Below are positions 52,771 to 61,882 of a stretch of 64,000 nt of DNA, piece by piece. The notes under the pieces are model-generated. The model was not told the origin of the DNA and made no database searches. It was given only the letters and a program-made list of their open reading frames with translations. Numbering within the stretch: the first letter of the stretch is position 1; the number at the start of each line of letters is the position of its first letter. Made by a program: the position numbers and the translations under genes. This DNA comes from Subsaximicrobium wynnwilliamsii (GTDB taxonomy: Bacteria; Bacteroidota; Bacteroidia; Flavobacteriales; Flavobacteriaceae): positions 280,049-344,048 of the forward strand of contig NZ_VORM01000002.1 of the NCBI RefSeq assembly GCF_007997225.1, in the 5' to 3' direction.

Positions 52771-53838
52771 CGTTTTATAAACTTCAATATAGCGTGAGGC
52801 CGCTTTGTCCCAAGAATAGGATTTGGCATGAGCGATTAGTTTTGCAGGGAGTTCGCTTTTGTTGGATTCAAAATGAGCCAATCCTTGATTGAGTTGTTCA
52901 GCCATGTACTTTGGATCAAAATGTTCCCAATAATAGGCGAGTGCGCCACCAATTTCGGGTAGAGAACTTTTGTTTGATAAAAAAACAGGCGTGCCATAAG
53001 TCATGGCTTCAATGGGCGGAATCCCAAAACCTTCGCGCAGTGAAGGAAAAACAAAGGCTGAACAATTTTGGTAAAAGTAATTCTTATCCTGCTCACTAAT
53101 TTTTCCTGTAATGAGCACTCGGTTTTGAAGCCCCAGAGTTTTTACTTTCTCCCTAATTCTGTCGGCATAAGCAGTAGTGTCTTTGCCTGCCAACACCAAA
53201 CTCAGATCCGGTAAGTGAATGAGCATTTCTAATAAGGTGTGAAAATTCTTTTTTTCCAAAAACTCTCCAATTGAAAAAAGATATGGTTGTCCTGGTAAAA
53301 TTTTTGGTTGATAATCTTCAGCAATGGCTACAGCCTTATTTGGACTGCCATTATAAATCACATATTCTGGTACATTGGGTACTTCAAAATAGCAATGTGT
53401 CATGCTTTTGGCATAATTGGAAATATAAGTGATGGCGTCGCTTCTTTCTAGTTTTTCCTTAAAAAGCTGTTGTCGCTTTTTCAACTTTTCGCCTTGGTCT
53501 TCTTCCATGAAATTAACGTCGTGAACCGTTAAAAGATATGGAATCTTATGGTAAGGCTCCACTTTGGTGTTTTGGTTAAGCGAATGCCAGAGCTCGTATT
53601 TTTTTCTGATGCGGAAAAATGGTTTCCGTTGTAATGAATGGTATTTTTTATATATGAAATCTGTAGAAAATTTAGCTTTTAAATCGGAAGGATTTTTGCC
53701 CAAAACCGTAAGGCGAATTGCTTCGTCATTTAATAAGGCTTCTTGTTTACTTAATGCTTGAAGCAGATGAAAATTGAATTGACCAAAACCAAAGTGAAGA
53801 TTACTGATGTTATGAGCCTCCAATAAAATGTTTTTCAT
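52759..53838 (-). CDS. glycosyltransferase family 4
   Basis: 359-aa GT-B transferase. The N-terminal domain ends with HDVNFMEEDQGEKLKKRQQL and ITYISNYAKS; the C-terminal domain carries YLFSIGEFLEKKNFHTLLEM, LITGKISEQDKNYFYQNCSA and the EX7E nucleotide-sugar motif FVFPSLREGFGIPPIEAMTY. Retaining mechanism by family. Likely acts on LPS or another surface glycan. Confidence 0.93.
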   Translation of the reverse strand: MKNILLEAHNISNLHFGFGQFNFHLLQALSKQEALLNDEAIRLTVLGKNPSDLKAKFSTDFIYKKYHSLQRKPFFRIRKKYELWHSLNQNTKVEPYHKIPYLLTVHDVNFMEEDQGEKLKKRQQLFKEKLERSDAITYISNYAKSMTHCYFEVPNVPEYVIYNGSPNKAVAIAEDYQPKILPGQPYLFSIGEFLEKKNFHTLLEMLIHLPDLSLVLAGKDTTAYADRIREKVKTLGLQNRVLITGKISEQDKNYFYQNCSAFVFPSLREGFGIPPIEAMTYGTPVFLSNKSSLPEIGGALAYYWEHFDPKYMAEQLNQGLAHFESNKSELPAKLIAHAKSYSWDKAASRYIEVYKTLLK

Positions 53839-53930
53839 CCCGAATTATTTGATGCAAATAAATCAAAAAACTCCAGTATTAACTAATTTGAGGACGATTT
53901 AAAATGAAATATTAATCGTAGTTTTGCCTC

Positions 53931-54695
53931 ATGAACTTCAGAGTACATAACGAATATAAGACGCACACTGCGGCGTTGACCAATTTCATCCTAAATTTTG
54001 ATACCAAAGGCGAAGATTTTGGGAACCAAGATCGAAACTCGTTAAAACTTTTCAAGATTGAAGCTAAGACACTCAACGCCAAGTCTTTTAGAATACCGAA
54101 CATCATCAACCAAGTCGCCTATCGCTTTTTGAGAAAAAGTAAAGCCCAGCGTTCTTTTGAATATGCAAATCGGCTCCAAAGCTTAGGTATTGGTACGCCA
54201 CAACCCGTGGCCTATTACGAATTTAAAACCTGGTTGCTATTCAAAAAAAGCTTCTATATATCAGAGCAATTAGACTGCGATTTAACCTACAGAGAATTAA
54301 CCACAGATTCAAATTACCCTAATCACGAAGCGATTTTAAGAGCCTTCACAAGGTTTACTTATGATTTGCATGAGAAGCAAGTCAAGTTTTTAGACCATTC
54401 TCCAGGCAACACTTTAATTGAAAAAGTAGGGGAGGACTACGCGTTTTATTTGGTAGATTTAAACCGCATGGAATTTAAGAGCATGGATTTGGAAGAACGC
54501 ATTAAAAACTTCGCAAAATTAACCACTCATAAATCGATGATTGAAGTGATGAGTGACGAATATGCCAAATGCAGCAACCTGTCCTATGAGGAGGTTTTTA
54601 ATTTAATGTGGCATAATACGCAAGATTTTCAAAGACGTTATTGGAGAAGGCGCCGTATTAAAAACAAACTCCTATTCTGGCGCGCCCGAAAGTAA
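53931..54695 (+). CDS. Kdo/heptose kinase-like protein (lipopolysaccharide kinase, WaaP/InaA family)
   Basis: 254-aa protein-kinase-fold enzyme: FKIEAKTLNAKSFRIPN near the ATP site, YREL, then the catalytic loop KFLDHSPGNTLIEK (D-x5-N) and VDLNRMEFKS as metal-binding segment (D-L-N replacing DFG). Such kinases phosphorylate Kdo or heptose of LPS. A TAGTTTTG -7 box (53919-53926) ends only 4 bases before the ATG, suggesting an almost leaderless transcript. Overlaps the convergent GT2 gene by 24 bases. Confidence 0.85.
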   Translation: MNFRVHNEYKTHTAALTNFILNFDTKGEDFGNQDRNSLKLFKIEAKTLNAKSFRIPNIINQVAYRFLRKSKAQRSFEYANRLQSLGIGTPQPVAYYEFKTWLLFKKSFYISEQLDCDLTYRELTTDSNYPNHEAILRAFTRFTYDLHEKQVKFLDHSPGNTLIEKVGEDYAFYLVDLNRMEFKSMDLEERIKNFAKLTTHKSMIEVMSDEYAKCSNLSYEEVFNLMWHNTQDFQRRYWRRRRIKNKLLFWRARK

Positions 54696-55445
54696 CTTTT
54701 CCAAAACCTTATATCTAAAAAATACACCGTAGGCATTTAAACTGCAAATGGTGTAGCCTTCCCTGCCATCAAGAAATCCCAATCGAAACACGTAATTGGC
54801 TAAAAATTTATAGGCAGGTTTTATGTAAAAGTGAAAAGCATTTGGTGTTTTGCCTTTTTTGAAGAGTTCTTGGGCTTTTAGGCATCCGTAGTGTTCTGTT
54901 TTCTTCTTGTAGCTTTCGTAATCACTAAATGAGTAATGCAGCATTTCGTGTGTAAGCACAGCAAACTCCCCGGTAAAATCCAACACTTCATGCACTAATT
55001 TATCTTTTCGGTACTTGGTCACACCGCGCTTAAATAAACGAAATACACGGTCGGTCTGGAGTCCGCTAAAACGCATCATTTTATCATTGAACATAAAGCG
55101 ACGAGGGATTTTGAAGGCTTCAATGCCATTGTTGTGCTTCACGGTTTCAACAATTTCCTCTTGTGATGCTTGCGTCAAGCGTTCATCGGCATCCATAAAG
55201 AAAATCCAATCACGAGTAGCTTGGTCAATGGCAAAATTACGCTGGTCTGCAAAGTTCTGAAACGCGCGCTGGACTATTTTTACATGGTTCATGGTAGATA
55301 GCGCTTCAAACGTGCCATCTGTGCTAAAGGAGTCAATCACGATGATCTCATCGGCAAATTCTAAATTTGAAATGGCCTCCTTGATGTGGCCAATCTCATT
55401 ATAGGTAATCATCAAGGCCGATATGTTGCTGGGTTTAGCTGTCAA
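54672..55445 (-). CDS. glycosyltransferase family 2 (WaaE/KdtX-like)
   Basis: 257-aa GT2 enzyme with SALMITYNEIGHIKEAISNL, EIIVIDSFSTDGTFE, FADQRNFAIDQATRDWIFFM and DADERL (DxD), the pattern of LPS core beta-1,4-glucosyltransferases of the WaaE/KdtX type. The C-terminal RRFMFNDKMMRFSGLQTDRV and YSFSDYESYKKKTEHYG agree. Substrate not provable from sequence. Divergent from the next GT2 gene with 51 bases between starts. Confidence 0.92.
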   Translation of the reverse strand: MTAKPSNISALMITYNEIGHIKEAISNLEFADEIIVIDSFSTDGTFEALSTMNHVKIVQRAFQNFADQRNFAIDQATRDWIFFMDADERLTQASQEEIVETVKHNNGIEAFKIPRRFMFNDKMMRFSGLQTDRVFRLFKRGVTKYRKDKLVHEVLDFTGEFAVLTHEMLHYSFSDYESYKKKTEHYGCLKAQELFKKGKTPNAFHFYIKPAYKFLANYVFRLGFLDGREGYTICSLNAYGVFFRYKVLEKLLSGAPE

Positions 55446-55496
55446 ATTTGAGTGTTCTAACCGATTTTAGACTGTAAAAATAGTATTTTTGTGGTG

Positions 55497-56321
55497 ATGT
55501 CAACGTACTTAAAAGCTTCCGTTATTATTAGTACTTACAACAAGCCTGAATGTTTGGCAATGGTGTTGTACAGTTATGGGCTGCAAACCGAACAGCAATT
55601 TGAGATTATTGTGGCCGATGATGGTTCAGATACGCGAACAGAAAAAGTGATTGCCGATTTTTCTGAAGCACATCATTTAAAAATCAGCCATGTCTGGCAG
55701 GAAGATGATGGTTTTCAAAAAACCAAAATTCTCAATAAGGCCATTTTAGCAGCAAGTGCCAACTATCTTGTTTTTACCGATGGTGACTGCATTGCTCGTA
55801 AGGATTTTGTGGAAACGCATCTCAAATTGCGTCGGGAAAATTGTGCTTTGTCTGGTGGATATTTCAAAATGAATTCAAATGTTTCCGAAGCAATAACCAA
55901 GGAAGTCATTTCAAATCAGAGTTGTTTTGATAAAGATTGGCTTTTGAAGCAGGGCCAAGCCAAAAGTTTTAAGCTGAATAAATTGACCAAATCAACCACG
56001 AAAGCAAAACTCCTAAACAGCTTAACACCTACCAAAGCCACTTTTGATGGCATGAATGTGTCCTGTTGGAAAGCAGATATCTTAAGAGTAAACGGTTTTG
56101 ACGAGCGCATGGCCTATGGCGCTGAAGATAGGGAAGTTGGCGAGCGCATGATGAACAATGGGGTCAAGTTCTTACAGATTCGCTATAGCGCCATTTGTGT
56201 GCATTTGCATCATGAGCGTCCCTACAAAAATGAAGTTGTATTAGAGAAAAACAAAGGGATAAGGGCAAATACCAAAACTAAGAAATTGACCTATACCCAA
56301 TTCGGGATTAAAAAAGACTGA
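55497..56321 (+). CDS. glycosyltransferase family 2 with galactosyltransferase-type C-terminus
   Basis: 274-aa transferase: ASVIISTYNKPECLAMVLYS, EIIVADDGSDTRT, ILNKAILAASANYLVFTDGD (DxD) and the C-terminal WKADILRVNGFDERMAYGAE with D/E-DREVGERMMN typical of the Glyco_transf_7C group. ATG 55497 is chosen over GTG at 55491; a TATTTTTG box at 55484-55491 lies 5 bases before it, again a nearly leaderless arrangement. Confidence 0.92.
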   Translation: MSTYLKASVIISTYNKPECLAMVLYSYGLQTEQQFEIIVADDGSDTRTEKVIADFSEAHHLKISHVWQEDDGFQKTKILNKAILAASANYLVFTDGDCIARKDFVETHLKLRRENCALSGGYFKMNSNVSEAITKEVISNQSCFDKDWLLKQGQAKSFKLNKLTKSTTKAKLLNSLTPTKATFDGMNVSCWKADILRVNGFDERMAYGAEDREVGERMMNNGVKFLQIRYSAICVHLHHERPYKNEVVLEKNKGIRANTKTKKLTYTQFGIKKD

Positions 56322-56324
56322 GCC

Positions 56325-57404
56325 TTATTTTTTAATGGTGTACGCTTTAGAGTAGCTCTTCAAGGTAAAATAGTCCAAGCGTTTTCTTATTTTGTATTTC
56401 CGAATCAGATTGAGCGGTTTATTCTTGAGATTTGTCTTATCGGCATGAAGAAAATCAATAGTTGCATTGATAACACGGGTACTTGATTTTCCATCCTCAT
56501 AAGGATGCAATTGTGCAATGAACGCCTCAATCTTTGAAAGAAGTGCTTCGGAAGGCTGCAGTGCTTGTTCAAAGGCTTTTTCGATATGCTGAGTATCTTC
56601 CACTTGTATCAAATAGTCGTGTTCTAGGGTGTGCCTGAATGTGACCACTGGTTTTTTCTGAAGCAAGAATTCCTGAATCGCTGAAGTAGTATCGGCAAAC
56701 AAAAAGTCTGCCTTTTGAAATAACGGAATCAAATCTGTTGTATCGTAAAATTTGAAGTTCTGGTTTTCAAGGCTTTTCCATTTCGCGATGATTTCATCTG
56801 GCAATTTGGGATGTAAAACCATGATAAATTGATAAGTATCACTATTGGATAAACGTTCAATTTCTTTAAAAACCGCTGTGTGATACGCCAAGCTCAAACG
56901 TTGTGTGAAAGTTGAAGCGATCATTACGGTTGGCAGATTTTGCCTCGCTTTTTCCTTCAAAGGGAATAGGGGATCCATTTTACTCCAACCTGTTTGCTCG
57001 ACTTTAAAAAAGCCTTTTGATACCGCCAATTTCTTAAAGACTGAAGTGGTGCTGGGGCCTTGGGTGCAATACAAATCAAAAAAGCCACGAATGCGAAAAT
57101 GCGCAAATCTATTGTTCTCCTCCGGACGTTTTTGTGCGAAGAACCCGTGAAAAATCTGCACTTTGAGCCCTGAGATGAAATCTGGTATATCATCTGTGGC
57201 TGCCAAGACGATGTGTGGTTCAAAGGCAACAGCCTCTTCAATTGTTGCCAATAAATGCTCGTTATTTGCCAATGCCTTTTTCCCGCTTTCCAAATCACTA
57301 AACCATTTTACCGTATAGCCACGCTTCAGGATTTCCTGCTCCAATGGTTTCCCAATCGGGATGGCATAACTGTAAGAAATATAAATAAGGAACTTATAAT
57401 TCAT
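56325..57404 (-). CDS. CDP-glycerol glycerophosphotransferase-like protein
   Basis: 359-aa GT-B-like protein. Recognisable elements are IFHGFFAQKRPEENNRFAHF (HG of the TagB/TagF-type acceptor loop), CTQGPSTTSVFK, PTVMIASTFTQRLSL, MVLHPKLPDEI, LIPLFQKADFLFADTTSAIQ EF and the end KPVVTFR. TagB/TagF-type proteins transfer glycerol phosphate to glycans. In a Gram-negative it may decorate surface polysaccharide, or be a Kdo transferase-like enzyme. It overlaps the GT9 gene by 4 bases. Confidence 0.75.
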   Translation of the reverse strand: MNYKFLIYISYSYAIPIGKPLEQEILKRGYTVKWFSDLESGKKALANNEHLLATIEEAVAFEPHIVLAATDDIPDFISGLKVQIFHGFFAQKRPEENNRFAHFRIRGFFDLYCTQGPSTTSVFKKLAVSKGFFKVEQTGWSKMDPLFPLKEKARQNLPTVMIASTFTQRLSLAYHTAVFKEIERLSNSDTYQFIMVLHPKLPDEIIAKWKSLENQNFKFYDTTDLIPLFQKADFLFADTTSAIQEFLLQKKPVVTFRHTLEHDYLIQVEDTQHIEKAFEQALQPSEALLSKIEAFIAQLHPYEDGKSSTRVINATIDFLHADKTNLKNKPLNLIRKYKIRKRLDYFTLKSYSKAYTIKK

Positions 57405-58456
57405 TTGCTGAATGTACTAAGGAATGCTTCCAGTTTGGACTTTACAAAACTGGGTTTGAATTTTTCGTAATAAAGGGCGGACTGCTTTTTGGCTTGCTTT
57501 ACATCGGAAGCCTGGAGGTCGATATAATCGGATAGGTGTACCGCGACATTTTGAACCTCTTCGTTTTCACCAAACCAATTGTGCTTGTTCAAATAAGGCG
57601 AGAAAATTGTAAAGGTCGGGATATTGAGCGCTTTCGCCATATTATTTGCGCCACCTTCATTGCCTATAATGGCGTCGCACTGACTCAAGATTGCCAAAAA
57701 TTCCCTCAAGCTTTTTCCGAAAACATCGAAATGGATCTGCTCTTGGGTTGAAGCTTTGCAAAGCTCATATACCGCTTTGGCCTCCTCTTCTTGAGTTGGG
57801 ATATAATTAAAAAGGATTTGCGCGTTTTTAGTTTGGGCAACGGTTTCGATAAGCTTGGCCATATACTCAAAAGGATAGGTTTTTGAAGGATTAGATCCCA
57901 AAACCCCAATCATAAATAGCGGTTGATTTAATAAAATGTCATTTGTTTCTAAATAATTTTTGGCTGAAGTGATTTCATCCTCCTTAAGATAGATTTTTGG
58001 TTGGATGTTTTTGAAATCAATCCCCAAAGGTTTTAATAATAGCATTCTATTTTCTACGGCTAAACTCGCAGCATACTCGGGCGTAGATTTGCGTTTTATG
58101 GCATGGCTGTAAATAAACGAGGTGTGTTTTTTATGGTAGGCAATCTTCTTTTTGGCCTTTGAAAAGGCGCTCATTAAGATACTGCTTGGTTTTCCGTAGA
58201 CATCGATGACCGTATCGTACTTTTCTTTTTGGATAGTTCTTGAAAAAGATAGAAATTTGAGACGGTTCTGCTCAATTTCCGGAGTAATGAACAAAAACTT
58301 ATCAATAAACGGATTGTGCTCCACCACAGGAAACGTGTGTGAGTTGATGACATAATGCAACTCTGCTTTTGGAAATTTTTCACGCAAGGCCTCAAACAAG
58401 ATACTTGTGGTTAACACGTCGCCAATCATTTTCTGTTGGATGATGAGAATTTTCAT
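57401..58456 (-). CDS. glycosyltransferase family 9 (ADP-heptose:LPS heptosyltransferase-like)
   Basis: 351-aa GT-B transferase: KILIIQQKMIGDVLTTSILF at the N-terminus, VIDVYGKPSSILMSAFSKAK, then GVLGSNPSKTYPFEYMAKLI and the C-terminal SQCDAIIGNEGGANNMAKAL (D-x-GGA motif) with PTFTIFSP. Heptosyltransferases build the LPS inner core in the cytosol at the inner membrane. First gene of a two-gene unit with the CDP-glycerol-transferase-like gene. Confidence 0.93.
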   Translation of the reverse strand: MKILIIQQKMIGDVLTTSILFEALREKFPKAELHYVINSHTFPVVEHNPFIDKFLFITPEIEQNRLKFLSFSRTIQKEKYDTVIDVYGKPSSILMSAFSKAKKKIAYHKKHTSFIYSHAIKRKSTPEYAASLAVENRMLLLKPLGIDFKNIQPKIYLKEDEITSAKNYLETNDILLNQPLFMIGVLGSNPSKTYPFEYMAKLIETVAQTKNAQILFNYIPTQEEEAKAVYELCKASTQEQIHFDVFGKSLREFLAILSQCDAIIGNEGGANNMAKALNIPTFTIFSPYLNKHNWFGENEEVQNVAVHLSDYIDLQASDVKQAKKQSALYYEKFKPSFVKSKLEAFLSTFSK

Positions 58457-58462
58457 TTTTTA

Positions 58463-58525
58463 CGGTTCAAAGTTCAAAGTTCAAAGTACATAGTTCAAGG
58501 TTCAAGGTTCAAAGTTCGAGGTTAC
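58463..58525. repeat. imperfect GTTCAAA heptamer repeats
   Basis: Eight or so imperfect tandem copies of (G)GTTCAAA/GTTCAAG. The same kind of simple repeat recurs at about 50867-50892 and in the array at 59520-60590. Non-coding spacer between the GT9 gene and dapD; a TTTCCCC-TTT-GGGGAAA hairpin at 58608-58624 is a likely end signal for dapD. Confidence 0.7.
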
Positions 58526-58647
58526 AAATCTGCAAAATTTTGGAATTTGGAATTTTCTATTTTGAAATTTATGTTTTGCGTTTTAGTAGCACTGCTTACT
58601 GATAACTTTTCCCCTTTGGGGAAATGTCCGCAGCACAATGGACCTTT

Positions 58648-59463
58648 TTAAACCGCCACATTATACTCCCTCAGCGCATCGTTCAAAGAGGTCTTTTTAT
58701 TGGTGCTTTCCTTGCGTTTGCCAATAATCAAGGCACATGGCACTTGATACTCGCCGGCAGGGAATTTTTTGGTGTAGCTTCCTGGGATCACAACCGATCG
58801 CGCAGGCACCACACCTTTCATTTCCTTAGGTTCGTCTCCAGTGACATCTATGATTTTAGTGCTCATGGTCAAGACCACATTCGCGCCTAAAACCGCTTCT
58901 TTTTCAACGCGAACGCCCTCCACCACGATACAGCGGGAACCAATGAATGCACCGTCTTCTATGATTACCGGAGCAGCTTGTAAAGGTTCCAAAACGCCGC
59001 CAATGCCCACGCCGCCAGACAAATGAACATTCTTGCCAATCTGGGCGCAGCTGCCAACGGTTGCCCAGGTATCTACCATAGTGCCTTCATCCACATAAGC
59101 ACCAATATTGACGTAGCTTGGCATTAAGATCGTGCCTGAAGCAATAAAAGCGCCATGGCGCGCCACAGCATTTGGCACTACTCGAATCCCTCGGTTGGCG
59201 TAGTCACGCTTGAGCGGAATCTTATCATGGTACTCAAAAATACCAGCTTCCAAGGTTTCCATTTTTTGGATTGGGAAATAGAGCACTACTGCTTTTTTGA
59301 CCCATTCGTTGACCTTCCAGCCATCTTCAGTAGGTTCCGCAACGCGCAATGTACCTTCGTCCAAAAGGTCAATCACGCTTCTAATGCTTTCTATCGTGAC
59401 CTCATTGCTAAGCAATGAACGGTCTTCCCACGCGTCTTCTATGTTTTGTTGTAGTTGTTTCAT
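58648..59463 (-). CDS. dapD: 2,3,4,5-tetrahydropyridine-2,6-dicarboxylate N-succinyltransferase
   Basis: 271-aa enzyme of the succinylase branch of lysine and diaminopimelate synthesis. The C-terminal two thirds form a left-handed beta-helix with hexapeptide repeats: RHGAFIASGTILMPSYVNIG, GTMVDTWATVGSCAQIGKNV, GGVGIGGVLEPLQAAPVIIE and SRCIVVEGVRVEKEAVLGAN. ATG 59463 gives the standard N-terminus MKQLQQNIEDAWEDR. A TATCTTTG -7 box lies on the minus strand at 59492-59485. Confidence 0.97.
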   Translation of the reverse strand: MKQLQQNIEDAWEDRSLLSNEVTIESIRSVIDLLDEGTLRVAEPTEDGWKVNEWVKKAVVLYFPIQKMETLEAGIFEYHDKIPLKRDYANRGIRVVPNAVARHGAFIASGTILMPSYVNIGAYVDEGTMVDTWATVGSCAQIGKNVHLSGGVGIGGVLEPLQAAPVIIEDGAFIGSRCIVVEGVRVEKEAVLGANVVLTMSTKIIDVTGDEPKEMKGVVPARSVVIPGSYTKKFPAGEYQVPCALIIGKRKESTNKKTSLNDALREYNVAV

Positions 59464-59519
59464 GATTGTTTGTTGATGTTCACACAAAGATAAAGTTATA
59501 TTCGGTTTGAGTAAATCTT

Positions 59520-60590
59520 CGGAAAAATAATGTCCAGTTTACAGTTTACAGTCTTCAGTCTTCAGTCTTCAGTCTTCAGTCTTCAGTCTCAAAGTAGCAA
59601 CTTTGATGTGACTTCAATTTTTTTACTTCAAAATTCAAAATTCAGAGTTCGATATTCGTCAATCTTCCGTCTTCCGTCTTAAGTCTTCCGTCTTCCGTCT
59701 TCAGTCATCAGTCATCAGTCTTCTGTCTCAAAGTAGCAACTTTGATGTGACTTCAATTTTTTTTACTTCAAAATTCAAAATTCAGAGTTCGATATTCGAT
59801 ATTCGTTAATCGTCAATCGTTCAGAGTTCGATATTCGTCAATCTTCCGTCTTCCGTCTTCCGTCTCCAGTCTCCAGTCTTCAGTCTTCTGTCTCAAAGTA
59901 GCAACTTTGATGTGACTTCAAGTTTTTTACTTCAAAATTCAAAATTCAGAGTTCGATATTCGCTATTCGTTAATCGTTAATCGTTAATCTTCAATCGTTA
60001 ATCTTCAATCGTCAATCGTTCAGAGTTCGATATTCGTCAATCTTCCGTCTTCCGTCTTCCGTCTCCAGTCTTCTGTCTCAAAGTAGCAACTTTGATGTGA
60101 CTTCAATTTTTTTACTTCAAAATTCAAAATTCAGAGTTCGATATTCGATATTCGTTAATCGTTAATCGTCAATCATCAATCGTTCAGAGTTCGATATTCG
60201 TCAATCTTCCGTCTTCCGTCTTCCGTCTCCAGTCTTCCGTCTTCCGTCTTCCGTCTTCCGTCTTCCGTCTTCCGTCTTCCGTCTCCAGTCTCCAGTCTCA
60301 AAGTAGCAACTTTGATGTGACTTCAAGTTTTTTACTTCAAAATTCAAAATTCAGAGTTCGATATTCGCTATTCGTTAATCGTCAATCGTTCAGAGTTCGA
60401 TATTCGTCAATCTTCCGTCTTCCGTCTTCCGTCTTCCGTCTTCCGTCTTCCGTCTTCCGTCTCCAGTCTCCAGTCTTCAGTCTCAAAGTAGCAACTTTGA
60501 TTTGAAATCAAATTTCTACTTCAAAATTCAGCCTTCAAAATTCGATATTCGCTATTCTTCAATTGTCAATCGTCAATCCCTACAACCTAC
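59520..60590. repeat. compound intergenic repeat array of about 1.07 kb
   Basis: Nested repeats. The outer unit begins with a TCAAAGT-AGCA-ACTTTGA hairpin and GATGTGACTTCAA, found six times (starts 59589, 59728, 59893, 60078, 60298, 60483; steps 139, 165, 185, 220, 185). Between them lie variable runs of CTTCCGT/CTTCAGT heptamers, AATTCAAAATTCAGAG and CGATATTCGT/TAATCGTCAATC motifs. No coding frame is credible. It separates dapD and ruvX, which are transcribed away from each other. Confidence 0.92.
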
Positions 60591-60655
60591 CACCAAATCC
60601 CTACGCCCTTCTTTCAAATAAGTGTCCAAAATCCCAATCATTTCCAACAATGTCT

Positions 60656-60663
60656 TAACTTTG
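60656..60663 (+). promoter_or_regulatory. -7 box of ruvX, near-leaderless
   Basis: TAACTTTG matches TANNTTTG and ends 4 bases before the ruvX ATG, so the transcript would begin at or very near the start codon. Confidence 0.5.
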
Positions 60664-60667
60664 CCAG

Positions 60668-61078
60668 ATGGCACGACTTTTAGCAATAGATTATGGCACC
60701 AAGCGCATAGGGATCGCGGTGACCGATGAACTTCAAATCATCGCATCTGGTTTGACGACTGTGGCGACCAAGGATATTTATAAATTTTTGAAAACTTACA
60801 CTTCCACAGAGCAGGTGGAATTATTCTTGGTTGGTGAGCCTAAACAAATGAACAATGAGGCTTCGGAAAGTGAAGTTTCCATAGCAAAATTCCTAGTTAC
60901 GTTAGAGAAGACTTTCCCGAAGATTCCCATCAAGCGGGTGGATGAGCGCTTTACTTCCAAAATGGCTTTCCAGACCATGATTGATAGCGGGCTCAACAAA
61001 GGGCAGCGCAAAAACAAGGCTTTGGTGGATGAGATTAGCGCTACAATCATCTTACAGAGTTATTTGTATAATCAATAG
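60668..61078 (+). CDS. ruvX: Holliday-junction resolvase / pre-16S rRNA nuclease RuvX (YqgF)
   Basis: 136-aa RNase H-fold nuclease of normal length. LLAIDYGTKRIGIAVTDELQ at the N-terminus holds the first catalytic aspartate; FLVGEPKQMNNEASESE and VDERFTSKMA hold the second acidic site, and KNKALVDEISATIILQSYL the third. In E. coli YqgF matures 16S rRNA; junction resolution has also been proposed. First of a co-directional run with def, 58 bases to the def ATG, each with its own -7 box. Confidence 0.96.
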   Translation: MARLLAIDYGTKRIGIAVTDELQIIASGLTTVATKDIYKFLKTYTSTEQVELFLVGEPKQMNNEASESEVSIAKFLVTLEKTFPKIPIKRVDERFTSKMAFQTMIDSGLNKGQRKNKALVDEISATIILQSYLYNQ

Positions 61079-61136
61079 GAAAATTTAAAATTTCAGTATA
61101 AGAATTGTATTTTTGCAAGCGAAAAATCAAGGAGAA

Positions 61137-61727
61137 ATGACATTAGCAATAGTGGCTTACGGTGATCCCGTTCTAAGAAAAAAAGCCGACCCCATAGCCA
61201 AAGACCATCCCAATTTGGATGAAATCATAGAAAACATGAAAGAGACCATGTATGCCGCATTTGGCGTAGGACTGGCAGCACCACAAGTGGGATTGTCAAT
61301 TCGCATGTTCTTGGTCGATACCTCTCCTTTTGCTGAAGATGAGGACTTCTCAATAGAAGAGCGCGCGCAATTGAAGGCGTTCAATCGCACCTTTATCAAC
61401 GCCGAGATCATGGAGGAAGAGGGCGATGAATGGGCTTTTAATGAAGGCTGTTTGAGCATTCCCGATATTCGTGAGGACGTCTTTAGGCAACCCAAAATCA
61501 AAATCAAATACCAAGACGAAAACTTTAAGGAGCATGTTGAGGAATTTGATGGCTTGATCGCCAGAGTGGTGCAGCACGAATACGACCACATCGAAGGCAT
61601 CTTGTTTACCGATAAATTATCATCACTTAAAAAACGCTTGATCAAAGGGAAACTGTCCAACATATCCAAAGGAAAAATCGACGTGGATTATCGCATGCGT
61701 TTTCCTTCAGTCAAGAAAAAAAGATAG
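61137..61727 (+). CDS. def: peptide deformylase
   Basis: 196-aa metalloenzyme that removes formyl from nascent N-termini. All three motifs are present: GVGLAAPQVG (about 43-52), EGCLSIP (about 105-111, Cys ligand) and QHEYDHIEGILF (about 146-157, two His ligands and Glu). ATG 61137 follows an AAGGAGA Shine-Dalgarno sequence, unusual here; a TATTTTTG -7 box is at 61108-61115. A frame from TTG 61113 would start at the promoter and is rejected. Confidence 0.97.
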   Translation: MTLAIVAYGDPVLRKKADPIAKDHPNLDEIIENMKETMYAAFGVGLAAPQVGLSIRMFLVDTSPFAEDEDFSIEERAQLKAFNRTFINAEIMEEEGDEWAFNEGCLSIPDIREDVFRQPKIKIKYQDENFKEHVEEFDGLIARVVQHEYDHIEGILFTDKLSSLKKRLIKGKLSNISKGKIDVDYRMRFPSVKKKR

Positions 61728-61882
61728 TGCTGCATGTTTTAAATAGCAGCCTTAAAACACAAAAAATAAACCGGCCTAAAAACAGGCAAATTAAAATAAC
61801 TTAAACGGTAAAAGTTTCTTAGCGACAATGCCTTTTTATAAACGCACAGTGGCGCTTGTCCTTTTACGTATCCACATGTATT

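Noticed and set aside
60317..60505. 62-codon frame in the repeat array
   Set aside because: Translation of CTTCCGT heptamers (repeated FRLPSSV); not a gene.
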